From an uncultured Saprospiraceae bacterium (lineage in GTDB: Bacteria > Bacteroidota > Bacteroidia > Chitinophagales > Saprospiraceae), in assembly GCA_937959375.1 (NCBI GenBank), contig CALGLS010000260.1, positions 1 through 15,776 on the forward strand: 15,776 nucleotides of DNA, in the 5' to 3' direction. Position numbers and translations under genes: made by a program. The notes below the pieces were generated by a model that was not told the origin of the DNA, searched no databases, and saw only the letters and a program-made list of their open reading frames with translations. Below, piece after piece: positions 1 through 7,285 of this stretch. The stretch's first letter is position 1. Each line of letters opens with the position of its first letter.

Positions 1-2184
1 GATATCAATGGAGCTTTCCGTCTGGAAAATGTCCCCGTTGGACGTCATCAGATTCGTTGTCAATATCTAGGCTACGAAGCTTTTCTCAGCGACCATATTA
101 TTCTGAATTCTGCCAAAGAGCTAGTCCTTGACATTACGCTCGCGGAATCCGGTCATACCACAGACGAAGTCGTTGTTACGGCCTTCAAGCATTCTAATGA
201 AGCACTCAATACGATGTCGATTGTCAGCACCCGTTCCTTCTCCGTGGAGGAAACACAACGCTATGCGGCATCTGCCAATGACCCTAGCCGTATGGCCATG
301 GGATTCCCTGGCGTACAAGCTTCTCGCGATAGTAGAAGTGATATCGTTATTCGTGGAAACTCAGGAATTGGTTTGCTTTGGCGATTGGAAGGTATTGACA
401 TCCCCAATCCAAATCACTTTGCACGTAAAGGTTCATCCGGTGGTGGCATTACCGTCTTTAGTGTCAGCATGTTAGACAATTCAGATTTTTCAACGGGTGC
501 TTTTGCAGCAGAATATGGCAACGCATTCTCTGGTGTTTTTGACATTCATTTCCGAAAAGGAAACAAAGAAAAAAGAGAATATTCTTTTCGAGCTGGATTA
601 CTAGGCTTGGATTTTTCGACAGAAGGTCCAATCAAAAAAGGACGTAGTTCATACCTGATCAACTATCGATATTCTACACTAGGATTGCTCAATCAAATGG
701 GCGTTCACCTAGTAGGTCCAAGAGTTGACAACAACTTTCAGGACCTTTCTTTCAACCTATACTTTCCGTCAGAGAATAACAAATCAACGTTTACACTTTG
801 GGGAATTGGAGGTTTAAGTGATGAATTTTCAACCACTGATGGCGACGATCCTCAACAGTGGCAAGTGTTCTCTGATTACCTCCGTCGCGATTTTCAAACG
901 GACATGGGAGCCATTGGTGCCACACATAGTTATTTGATCAATGACCAATCTTTTGTCAAAACTTCTGCGGCGGTGATGGGACAAAAAATACTGTTCATTA
1001 ACGATACACTTGACATCAACAAACAGGCAGGAATCATCAATGAAGAGCGCTACGAAAATGTACGTTATTCGCTGGCTTCACATTACAGCAACAAGATCAA
1101 TCCTAAGCTTTCGCTAAAAAGTGGATTCTTCTTGAGCAATCTTTCTTATGATCTGTTTTACCAAAAGGCTTTTGCGGAAACGCCAAATACCTTCACAAAA
1201 GTAATTGATGAAAAAGGCAGTAGCTTATTGGTACAACCTTATGCTCAATTGCGCTACCATCCTGCTCCTAAGTGGACACTCAGTGGAGGTGTACATAGTT
1301 TGTTTTTTAGTTTAAACAACACCTACTCTATTGAACCTCGACTGGCCGTCAAGTACGACATTAGCGATAAGAGTAATGTTAGTTTTGCTTACGGCAAACA
1401 TGGACGCATTCTCCCGATTGGTTCTTATTTTACACAAGTAAATAATACACAACCCAATCTTGATTTGGATTTAATTCAGTCGCATCATTTCGTACTCGCT
1501 TTTGAACAAGGATTCAAAAACAATATGCGTTTCCGTACCGAAGCGTATTTTCAAAACCTGTTCAACGTTCCCGTCAGCGCTGATCCAAACAGCACCTACT
1601 CTATCCTGAATGCAACCGATGGATTTGCTACTGAAGCACTGGTCAATGAAGGGGAAGGTAAAAATATTGGACTAGACATAACACTAGAACAAGGATTCAA
1701 AAACGGTTTCTTTTTCTTATTCTCTGGTTCCGTTTTCAACTCTACTTACTCCGATGCTTCTGGCGAATTTTATGACACGCGCTATAATAGCAACATCGCC
1801 GGAACGTTCATGGGTGGAAAAGAATGGACACTAAAAAATGGAGGTGTGTTTCAAGCTGGTTTAAAACTATTGGCCAATCAAGGTGCGCGTAAATCACCGT
1901 TGCTTGAAGATGCGAAGGCTTCTCGATTTGATCGCGAGGCACCTTGGGATGAAAGTCGTCCTTTTGAGCTTCAGGTTGCTCCGTATTTCCGACCAGATAT
2001 TCGTTTGGCTTATCGCAAAGATAATCCGAATAGCGCTTGGACAATTTCTCTGGATGTGCAAAACGTAATTGGTCGAGATAATGAAGATGGCTTGGACTAC
2101 AGCTATGATTTGGATGCGAATGAATGGACCTCTCGCTCGCAATCTGGCTTGACCCCGATTCTTAGTTTCCAGATTGATTTTTAG
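1..2184 (+). CDS. TonB-dependent receptor, 5'-truncated by window edge
   Basis: Open frame from the first base to a TAG stop, 727 residues visible. The first ~55 residues are the C-terminal half of a carboxypeptidase-like regulatory domain (VPVGRHQIRCQYLGYE at 11-26), followed by the usual EVVVTA connector (56-61). A plug domain follows with DIVIRGNSG and LLWRLEGIDIPNP. The rest is a beta-barrel with many alternating aromatic strands, ending in Phe as outer-membrane barrels do. The family imports substrates across the outer membrane using TonB-ExbBD energy; the substrate cannot be read here. An ATG at 214 is internal to the domain order, so it is not the real start; signal peptide and true start lie outside the window. 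No SusD-like or DUF4249 partner follows, because the next gene is convergent. Confidence 0.93.
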   Translation, partial: DINGAFRLENVPVGRHQIRCQYLGYEAFLSDHIILNSAKELVLDITLAESGHTTDEVVVTAFKHSNEALNTMSIVSTRSFSVEETQRYAASANDPSRMAMGFPGVQASRDSRSDIVIRGNSGIGLLWRLEGIDIPNPNHFARKGSSGGGITVFSVSMLDNSDFSTGAFAAEYGNAFSGVFDIHFRKGNKEKREYSFRAGLLGLDFSTEGPIKKGRSSYLINYRYSTLGLLNQMGVHLVGPRVDNNFQDLSFNLYFPSENNKSTFTLWGIGGLSDEFSTTDGDDPQQWQVFSDYLRRDFQTDMGAIGATHSYLINDQSFVKTSAAVMGQKILFINDTLDINKQAGIINEERYENVRYSLASHYSNKINPKLSLKSGFFLSNLSYDLFYQKAFAETPNTFTKVIDEKGSSLLVQPYAQLRYHPAPKWTLSGGVHSLFFSLNNTYSIEPRLAVKYDISDKSNVSFAYGKHGRILPIGSYFTQVNNTQPNLDLDLIQSHHFVLAFEQGFKNNMRFRTEAYFQNLFNVPVSADPNSTYSILNATDGFATEALVNEGEGKNIGLDITLEQGFKNGFFFLFSGSVFNSTYSDASGEFYDTRYNSNIAGTFMGGKEWTLKNGGVFQAGLKLLANQGARKSPLLEDAKASRFDREAPWDESRPFELQVAPYFRPDIRLAYRKDNPNSAWTISLDVQNVIGRDNEDGLDYSYDLDANEWTSRSQSGLTPILSFQIDF

Positions 2185-2205
2185 ATTTGATTCCCGTTAT
2201 CGGAA

Positions 2206-2402
2206 ATGGGAACACGGATTGAACTGATTGAACAGATTAGGGACGGATTTTTTTTCGTAAACCGTAAAGATCAATAAGCACTTCGCCGGAACGGCCAGTG
2301 ATTGCTGAGCTGAGACATTAAAATCGAGCGCGTTAAATGCGCCCACGATAAAAGAAAAAATCCGTCCGCATCCCTCTGATCGGTCCAATCTGTGTTCCCA
2401 TC
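2206..2402. repeat. Palindromic element 1: 9-nt-periodic arms, ~96-nt core
   Basis: Left arm 2206-2256 and right arm 2353-2402 are imperfect reverse complements (outer TGGGAAC/GTTCCCA at 2207-2213 and 2394-2400; inner GGACGGATTTTTT against its complement). The left arm is made of near-repeats ACGGATTGA (2214), ACTGATTGA (2223), ACAGATTAG (2232) and ACGGATTTT (2243). The core has small self-complementary pieces (GCCG-GAA-CGGC at 2285-2295; GCGC...GCGC near 2325-2342). It fills the spacer between two convergent stop codons, so both transcripts could end in or read through it. Confidence 0.8.
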
Positions 2403-2416
2403 ATCCCTCGAAGACT

Positions 2417-3319
2417 CTAAAAAGTACGTCCCATCTCCGCCACAGCAGATACATTAAAGAAGCCAACCGGTTCATCACGAGGCTCCGTGCCATTGATAGA
2501 AATAATATTAGTCGAGACATTGGCAGGTGGTTCAGCGAATAACGTTGCATCACCCAAGGTCATCTGGGTACGCGCTGCATTCAAAAAGAAAAACGCTTCC
2601 TCCGTCAAAGAATGCACTTCTACATGAATGGAATCTCCAATTGCAAATGGCGCAATCGCATTTCCATCTTCATCCTCTTCACCAAATGGATTGATCCCTT
2701 CACGAATCGGAACAATAAAAACAACACCATCTACACGAGCACCAGCCGTAAAGCCACCATCATAGGCTATATTAATATCACTTGGATCATTTAGATATCG
2801 ACCATTTTTGTACGCTTTAATCCAGTAAGCGTCTCCCTCTCCTTCAAGGTCTGTAGCAAACAAAGAAGCATAATAACCTTCTGGCTCTCCAAGATCTTCT
2901 TCTCTAAATTCAGCACCGATTGAATCAATTTCCATGATGCGATTCATAGTAGAAACTGCGGTATATAATTTTCCTTCGGTCTCAATCGACAAAGTATACG
3001 TGTTGCCAACTTGACCAAAAGTAGTTCCTGCTGGAGGCGTCCAAATGTAGTCACCATTGTCATTGTCAACAAAGTCAAACTCAGTTCCGTTATTGTCGGT
3101 AATCTTTACCGTAGCGCCAGTAACTGCAGGTGATGCACTTGACTCAAAATAAGGGCTAGTTCTCACCAAACGTACCACCTGAGGTTTGTCTTGATTGTTA
3201 ACCCAAGCGTCTACAACTAGTTGTTGATCCCCATCTTCAAGATCTACTGTAACTACATCTTCGCAGGCGCTAAAAAGCGCAGCGATAAGAAGCAGAGATA
3301 ATATTTTATATAATTTCAT
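2417..3319 (-). CDS. DUF4249-type outer-membrane-associated lipoprotein
   Basis: A 300-residue protein with a type II signal peptide: a hydrophobic segment at residues 5-17 and a lipobox ending F-S-A-C with Cys19 as predicted lipidation site. The mature part opens with a strand pattern VVTVDLEDGDQQLVVDAW, then QVVRLVRTSPYF and ATVKITDNNGTEF, which I recognise as DUF4249. That family is common in Bacteroidota and is typically encoded beside a TonB-dependent receptor. Here it lies 165 bp downstream of the receptor at 3485-5884, on the same strand, so the two probably share a transcript. A role as surface-exposed partner of the receptor, by analogy with SusC/SusD, is inference; substrate unknown. 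The spacer upstream carries a palindromic element that could set its expression relative to the receptor. Confidence 0.88.
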   Translation of the reverse strand: MKLYKILSLLLIAALFSACEDVVTVDLEDGDQQLVVDAWVNNQDKPQVVRLVRTSPYFESSASPAVTGATVKITDNNGTEFDFVDNDNGDYIWTPPAGTTFGQVGNTYTLSIETEGKLYTAVSTMNRIMEIDSIGAEFREEDLGEPEGYYASLFATDLEGEGDAYWIKAYKNGRYLNDPSDINIAYDGGFTAGARVDGVVFIVPIREGINPFGEEDEDGNAIAPFAIGDSIHVEVHSLTEEAFFFLNAARTQMTLGDATLFAEPPANVSTNIISINGTEPRDEPVGFFNVSAVAEMGRTF

Positions 3320-3378
3320 TTTATTATTTTTTTGATTTTAAAACGAATCGCTTTCGTAAAACTGATTTTTTTATTTTG

Positions 3379-3467
3379 AACCATAAAAGAATCAAAAGTT
3401 CGAACATCCTTCACAACATCCCTCTCACGTTCGCAGGCTTTTGTTTTCTTTTATGTCTTTTGTGGTT
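3379..3467. repeat. Palindromic element 2: 9-nt-periodic A-rich arms
   Basis: Left arm from AACC at 3379 to about 3407, with units CCATAAAAG (3381), AATCAAAAG (3390) and TTCGAACAT (3399). The right arm 3428-3467 reads, in reverse complement, CCACAAAAG, ACATAAAAG, AAAACAAAAG and then a CGAACG tail. Both arms therefore share the order of A-rich nonamers ending in CGAAC. The right arm has one extra unit, so the pairing is imperfect. The element lies between the co-directional TonB receptor and DUF4249 genes. Confidence 0.72.
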
Positions 3468-3484
3468 TATAAAACCGACGTTTA

Positions 3485-5884
3485 CTAAAACTTAAAGTTA
3501 TAAGCAACCGAAGGAATAAAATTACCAATGACAGAAAACTGAACAGCCTCTGTTTCTATTGGCGTTCCTGCAGCAATATTTTCATCCAATTGGCGGAAGA
3601 AAATAGAAAACGGATTTCTTCGGTTATAAACATTATAAACAGAGAATACCCAGTCTCCACTAAATCGTTTTCCCTCTCTTTCTTTACCCGCAAGCGTTGC
3701 AGAAATATCTAATCGGTGATAAGCAGGAATTCGCACATTGTTTCGCGCACCTTTATTTGAGATGTTTGGAATGATGTAACCTTGCTGTTCAATTCGATCA
3801 GTAGGGAAGGTTGCTGGTGTTCCAGAATTCAATACAAAGTTGGCAGAAAAAGTCCAACGTTTGTTCAACTCATAAAAAGCAGTGGCGGAAAAATTATGTG
3901 TTTGATCAAAGCGAGAAGCAAACCATTCGTTATCATTCACACCTTCTATCTTTCGTTCGGTACGCGCTAGAGTATAGCTAAACCAACCCGTAAATTTTCC
4001 TTTCTTTTTCTCCACTTGTAATTCCAATCCGTATGCTCTTCCTTTTCCGTTCAACAACTCTGCCTCCAACAATTCATTGACAAATAAATCAGCACCATCA
4101 ATGTAGTCTACTAGATTTGCAAATGATTTGTAATAAACCTCAGCTGATGAAACGTAGGTGTTGTCTTTGAAGTTTTTGAAAAACCCTAAGGCGAATTGAT
4201 CGGCAACCTGAGGCTTAATATTGTTGGTACTTGGCGTCCAAACATCTACTGGAGTAGAAGCAGTTGAATTTGAAATCAGGTGAATGTACTGCGCCATTCT
4301 GTTGTAACTCAACTTTAAAGAAGACGTTTTATTAACTTGGTATTTCGCTGAAAAGCGTGGCTCTAAATTACCATAAGTCTTGATACTCTCCCACTGATCG
4401 TGTTCAACAGGTAATGCCGCTAGTTCCTTACGCTCACCAACAACTGGCGTATCGAATTCAAACGAATTCCCTTTACCCATGTAGTTGAAAAAGGAATACC
4501 GAAGTCCGTAGTGCAAAGAAAGTTTCGAATTAATCTTCTGCTCGTTCTCTGCAAATATTCCTGCCTCTAGGGCATACTTTTTAGGCAAACTAAAATCAGA
4601 AGTTACTCCTTCACTTACTCCTACAGCATTACCCGGAGAAAACTGATAAAGGATTCCTTGCCCACCAAAAGTCACTAAATTGTTTGGGTTAACAAACCAA
4701 GACACATCGGACTTCAAACTGTAGTTAACGATATTCGCATTCCAGTTAAAATTATTATCATCTTCAGACCCAAAACGGATTTCATAATCATAGTTACTGT
4801 AGTAAGCCGTGAAGTTAGAAAACAGTTTATCACTAAAGAGGTGATTCCAACGTAAGGTTGTTGTTGCATTTCCCCAATTGAATCCGGCATCTTCACCAAA
4901 ACCAAAGACATCACGTCCAAGGTATCCTGATAAAAAGATGCGGTTTTTTTCGTTGATTCGGTAATTCGTTTTTAAAGTCAAATCATAAAAATTCAACTTC
5001 GAATCTGACAATGATCCTTTCAAAAAAGGTTTTGCCAAAATATCAATATACGAACGACGTGCCGCTACAATAAACGAAGCCTTGTCTTTAATAATCGGAG
5101 CCTCTATCGCGAGTCGACTAAAGATCAAACCCACCCCACCCGAAACGGCTAACTTTTTGGAATTACCTTCCTTCATTCGTACATCAAGAATCGAAGAAAG
5201 ACGGCCACCGTATCGCGATGGAATACCCCCTTTATACAATTTCACATCTTTCACGGCATCAGGATTGAAAACAGAGAAGAAACCAAAAAGGTGAGAAGAG
5301 TTGTAAACTGGCGCCTCATCCAAAAGCACTAGATTTTGATCAACACCGCCACCACGTACGTTAAAACCAGTGGCACCTTCTCCCACCGTACTTACACCCG
5401 GCAAAAGTTGAATACTTCTGATGACATCTACCTCACCAAGTAGCGCTGGCATTTTAGTGATGGTTTTGATGTTGAGTTTATTCACACTCATTTCCGTTTT
5501 CGCTACGTTTTGATCTTCTGCCTCAGCAGTCACGACAACTTCTGAAATGACCGTTGATTCTTCATCCAGTTCAACGGTAAGGGTAATATTTTCTGTTAGA
5601 TTAATTTGTTGATTCTGAGTATTAAAACCGAGGTAAGAAAACTCAATATTGTAAGTACCTGGTGGTACAGAAATGGAGTAAAATCCATATTCATTGGAGT
5701 TAGTTCCTGCAGCCAGTTCTTTGATATAAGCCGTTGCGCCGATGAGTGTTTCACCACTTTGTCCATCTTTAATGTAGCCACTGACGGTTACTTTTTCGGC
5801 TTTAGCACCATCTTGAGCAAGCAAAGAAAAGGGCAGCGCAAAAAGTACCAAAAGCAGGCTTAAGGTAAACGTTTTTTTAATCAT
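3485..5884 (-). CDS. TonB-dependent receptor with carboxypeptidase-like domain
   Basis: A complete 799-residue outer-membrane receptor. Signal peptide 1-23 (MIKKTFTLSLLLVLFALPFS, cleavage near LLA-Q). A carboxypeptidase-like regulatory domain covers about 31-108 (SGETLIGATAYIK, YGFYSISVPPGTY, YLGF), then EVVVTA at 115-120. The plug is about 128-238, with FNVRGGGVDQNLVLLDEAPV and YKGGIPSRYGGRLSSILDVR, both classic for the family. The beta-barrel runs from ~245 to the terminal FKF. It imports an unknown ligand with TonB-ExbBD energy. The DUF4249 lipoprotein gene directly downstream is the expected partner. A TAnnTTTG match at 6086-6093 would give a leader of about 190 nt that contains palindromic element 3. 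Function at family level is near certain; substrate is not. Confidence 0.95.
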   Translation of the reverse strand: MIKKTFTLSLLLVLFALPFSLLAQDGAKAEKVTVSGYIKDGQSGETLIGATAYIKELAAGTNSNEYGFYSISVPPGTYNIEFSYLGFNTQNQQINLTENITLTVELDEESTVISEVVVTAEAEDQNVAKTEMSVNKLNIKTITKMPALLGEVDVIRSIQLLPGVSTVGEGATGFNVRGGGVDQNLVLLDEAPVYNSSHLFGFFSVFNPDAVKDVKLYKGGIPSRYGGRLSSILDVRMKEGNSKKLAVSGGVGLIFSRLAIEAPIIKDKASFIVAARRSYIDILAKPFLKGSLSDSKLNFYDLTLKTNYRINEKNRIFLSGYLGRDVFGFGEDAGFNWGNATTTLRWNHLFSDKLFSNFTAYYSNYDYEIRFGSEDDNNFNWNANIVNYSLKSDVSWFVNPNNLVTFGGQGILYQFSPGNAVGVSEGVTSDFSLPKKYALEAGIFAENEQKINSKLSLHYGLRYSFFNYMGKGNSFEFDTPVVGERKELAALPVEHDQWESIKTYGNLEPRFSAKYQVNKTSSLKLSYNRMAQYIHLISNSTASTPVDVWTPSTNNIKPQVADQFALGFFKNFKDNTYVSSAEVYYKSFANLVDYIDGADLFVNELLEAELLNGKGRAYGLELQVEKKKGKFTGWFSYTLARTERKIEGVNDNEWFASRFDQTHNFSATAFYELNKRWTFSANFVLNSGTPATFPTDRIEQQGYIIPNISNKGARNNVRIPAYHRLDISATLAGKEREGKRFSGDWVFSVYNVYNRRNPFSIFFRQLDENIAAGTPIETEAVQFSVIGNFIPSVAYNFKF

Positions 5885-5934
5885 GATTTTAGTGTTAATA
5901 GTTCGTTTGATGAGGAAAGGAGTTTTAAGCGTTC

Positions 5935-6060
5935 AGACCGAAGACGGAAGACAGGAGTCCGAAGTTTCCTACGAACGTAAATCCTTATCCCGTAGGAAGG
6001 TCAAATTTTAATGCCGTGTTAGGGAATACTTCGGACTTCCGTCTTGAGTCTTCCCGTCTA
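5935..6060. repeat. Palindromic element 3: 7-nt-periodic arms with inner hairpin
   Basis: The left arm consists of heptamers GACCGAA (5936), GACGGAA (5943), GACAGGA (5950) and GTCCGAA (5957), then GTTTCC (5964-5969). The right arm 6021-6060 is its imperfect reverse complement; GTCCGAAGT (5957-5965) matches the right arm exactly. Inside, TCCTACG (5967-5973) pairs with CGTAGGA (5991-5997). The element lies in the probable 5' leader of the minus-strand TonB receptor mRNA. It shares layout and the GYTTCC end with element 5 at 14281. Confidence 0.8.
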
Positions 6061-6085
6061 AATCATTTTCATAGTTTTTAAAACA

Positions 6086-6093
6086 CAAATATA
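6086..6093 (-). promoter_or_regulatory. Candidate -7 box for the TonB receptor gene
   Basis: On the minus strand this reads TATATTTG, an exact match to the Bacteroidota TAnnTTTG -7 consensus. No TTG lies at the usual -33 distance, so this is a one-box match only. It is about 200 nt upstream of the receptor start at 5884. Confidence 0.33.
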
Positions 6094-6310
6094 TCAATTC
6101 AGTTCAATAAGAGATGTTAAGAAATTAAAGTGATTCCAAATAAAATTCCTAGCTTACTCTAGTTCACTTCACTGACGCTATTTTATCTCCCTCACCCCTA
6201 TCTTTACCAAATAAAAAAATGCTGCTAACAACTAATTACGTTATTAACAACATTTTTTATAAGTCAATTTATGAATTTTCTTCGCATACTATCTACATTA
6301 AAGGGAAGTC

Positions 6311-6400
6311 CCTCAGCGTAGCGATCTCTCAGTCATGCCAGAGGCATGAAGATCTGACAGCGCCAGCGATCTCTCAGTAGCGCCACAGCGCTACGGTCTC
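6311..6400. repeat. Modular hairpin array after the Kbp-like gene
   Basis: Two perfect 7-bp hairpins, TCATGCC-AGA-GGCATGA (6333-6349) and GTAGCGC-CACA-GCGCTAC (6377-6394), alternate with an exact 14-bp direct repeat AGCGATCTCTCAGT (6320-6333 and 6365-6378). Each repeat copy runs into the 5' side of the following hairpin. GC content is clearly higher than in the adjoining AT-rich spacer. It begins 2 nt past the Kbp-like stop codon, so it would form the 3' end of that mRNA. There is no U-tract, so it is not a standard terminator; it resembles a REP-like or nested mobile palindromic element. Confidence 0.8.
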
Positions 6401-6401
6401 A

Positions 6402-6866
6402 TTAAACAGCAGGAATACGCAACATCTGACCAGGATAAATCTTATCAGGATGTGACAACATCGGCTTATTCGCCTCAAATATTTCAGGGTACTTCATTGG
6501 ATCGCCATATTGAGCTTTCGCAATTTTACCAAGTGTATCTCCTTTTTGAACCGTGTAGAAAACTGCTTCTGGTTCAGGATTGTCTACTTCGATGTGATCT
6601 TCGACACAACCGATACCTTCTATGTTACCGAGTGCAAGAATTACCTTTTCGCGTTCAGCGTTAGTAGCCGTACGACCTTTTACGATAACTTGCTCGCAAA
6701 GCTCTACATCTAGTCCAGATACAGCAATACCGTGACGGTTTACCTCATCCATTAGTACTTCTTCGCGTGTTTTTTCTGGTGCAGCTGCAGCTACCGGTGC
6801 CGCTTCTTTCTTTTTTCTATTAAATACTTTAGCACCTGCGTTTTTTAGGAAAGAAAATAGTCCCAT
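6402..6866 (-). CDS. kbp: Kbp (YgaU)-like BON-LysM protein, probable potassium-binding protein
   Basis: A 154-residue cytoplasmic protein without a signal peptide. The start MGLFSFLKNAGAKVF matches the E. coli Kbp/YgaU N-terminus (MGLFNFVKDAGEKLW), so I chose the ATG at 6866; an in-frame ATG at 6893 would add nine residues. After a Lys/Ala-rich linker (18-32) come a BON domain (~36-95) and a LysM domain (~103-152) with FYTVQKGDTLGKIAKAQYGD and EANKPML..PDKIYPGQMLRIP, the latter nearly identical to E. coli from memory. E. coli Kbp is a soluble K+-binding protein needed for growth at high external potassium; the same role here is inferred from homology. Length is close to E. coli's 149. The gene stands alone between two long spacers that both carry structured repeats. 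Confidence 0.9.
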   Translation of the reverse strand: MGLFSFLKNAGAKVFNRKKKEAAPVAAAAPEKTREEVLMDEVNRHGIAVSGLDVELCEQVIVKGRTATNAEREKVILALGNIEGIGCVEDHIEVDNPEPEAVFYTVQKGDTLGKIAKAQYGDPMKYPEIFEANKPMLSHPDKIYPGQMLRIPAV

Positions 6867-7023
6867 GATTTTTTCAATGTTTTGAGTTTTCAATTTGGCG
6901 TCTGGCCTTCGAAAACGATTAGTTAATTAAGAGTATCAACGCCGAATATAGCTAAAATGTTACTGCTTTGGAAAAAATGGTTGTTGGATAAAATATAGTA
7001 GGGCTCCCTTGAACGCGCTTTTT

Positions 7024-7162
7024 GACAGGATGAACAAGATTTACAGGATTTCTCTAATTGATTTTTTTTGATACTCAAAAAAATACAATTCCTTAGGCGA
7101 GGATTTTCGAAAAACGAAGTTTTTAGGAAAGGAAAAATCTTGTTAATCATGTTCATCCTGTC
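7024..7162. repeat. Palindromic element 4: 9-nt-periodic ACAGGATTT arms
   Basis: The left arm has nonamers ACAGGATGA (7025), ACAAGATTT (7034) and ACAGGATTT (7043). The right arm 7134-7162 in reverse complement reads ACAGGATGA, ACATGATTA, ACAAGATTT, so the first unit is identical and the others differ by 1-2 bases. The core (~80 nt) is AT-rich and holds its own imperfect hairpin around 7091-7132 (CCTTAGG...TTCGAAAAACGAA...TTAGGAAAGG). It lies between two co-directional minus-strand genes, beyond the upstream gene's terminator. Confidence 0.82.
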
Positions 7163-7225
7163 CAAGTACTTACGTCTCAAACAAGAAAATCACCTCATTT
7201 GTCGCAGGGTTAGAATAAGCAAGCC

Positions 7226-7260
7226 AAAAAAAATGGCCATCTCCAAAGGAGACAGCCATT
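7226..7260 (-). terminator. Strong intrinsic terminator of the SprB-repeat gene
   Basis: On the minus strand, positions 7260-7232 form an uninterrupted 13-bp stem (two G-U pairs) with a 3-nt TTT loop: AATGGCTGTCTCC pairs with GGAGATGGCCATT, followed at once by an eight-T run (7233-7226). It lies about 26 nt past the TAG stop at 7286. Textbook shape for rho-independent termination. Confidence 0.92.
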
Positions 7261-7285
7261 CCGTAAAATAAAGTCTGGTTAGTTT

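Larger units (their letters stand above)
5885..6401. other. 517-bp non-coding spacer between Kbp-like and TonB receptor genes
   Basis: No credible gene on either strand. From the receptor outward it holds palindromic element 3 (5935-6060), a promoter-like TATATTTG on the minus strand (6086-6093), an AT-rich stretch with a weak inverted repeat (ATAAAAAAATG at 6211-6221 against CATTTTTTAT at 6251-6260), and a compact hairpin array (6311-6400) right after the Kbp-like stop codon. Confidence 0.8.
6867..7285. other. 419-bp non-coding spacer between SprB-repeat and Kbp-like genes
   Basis: It contains the terminator of the large exported protein (7226-7260) and palindromic element 4 (7024-7162). 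The remaining ~150 bp next to the Kbp-like start is AT-rich. The only promoter-like string I see there is TATATTCG (minus strand, near 6946), one mismatch from TAnnTTTG. No convincing gene is present; short open frames here simply translate the palindrome. Confidence 0.75.

Noticed and set aside
214..2184. ATG at 214 as true start of the first TonB receptor
   Set aside because: The frame is open upstream to the window edge and encodes the carboxypeptidase-like domain end and EVVVTA connector typical of the family.
2206..2402. Element 1 as a plain bidirectional rho-independent terminator
   Set aside because: The T-run sits at the core-side end of the arm, not right after the stem, and the core is ~96 nt, so it lacks standard terminator geometry.
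6211..6260. A/T inverted repeat as a terminator of the Kbp-like gene
   Set aside because: The stem is only A-T pairs apart from one G-C, with a ~29-nt loop; too weak to support.
5935..6400. CRISPR array or cas-associated repeats
   Set aside because: Repeat units are contiguous 7-mers or hairpins without regular 30-40-nt spacers, and no cas genes are nearby.
6867..6893. Nine-residue N-terminal extension of the Kbp-like protein
   Set aside because: E. coli Kbp begins with the equivalent of the ATG at 6866 (MGLF.F.K.AG.K), so the upstream ATG is probably in the leader, though it cannot be excluded.
6923..7271. Short open frames on both strands across the Kbp-like upstream spacer
   Set aside because: They run through palindromic element 4 and the terminator, have no recognisable domains, and are explained by the repeat.
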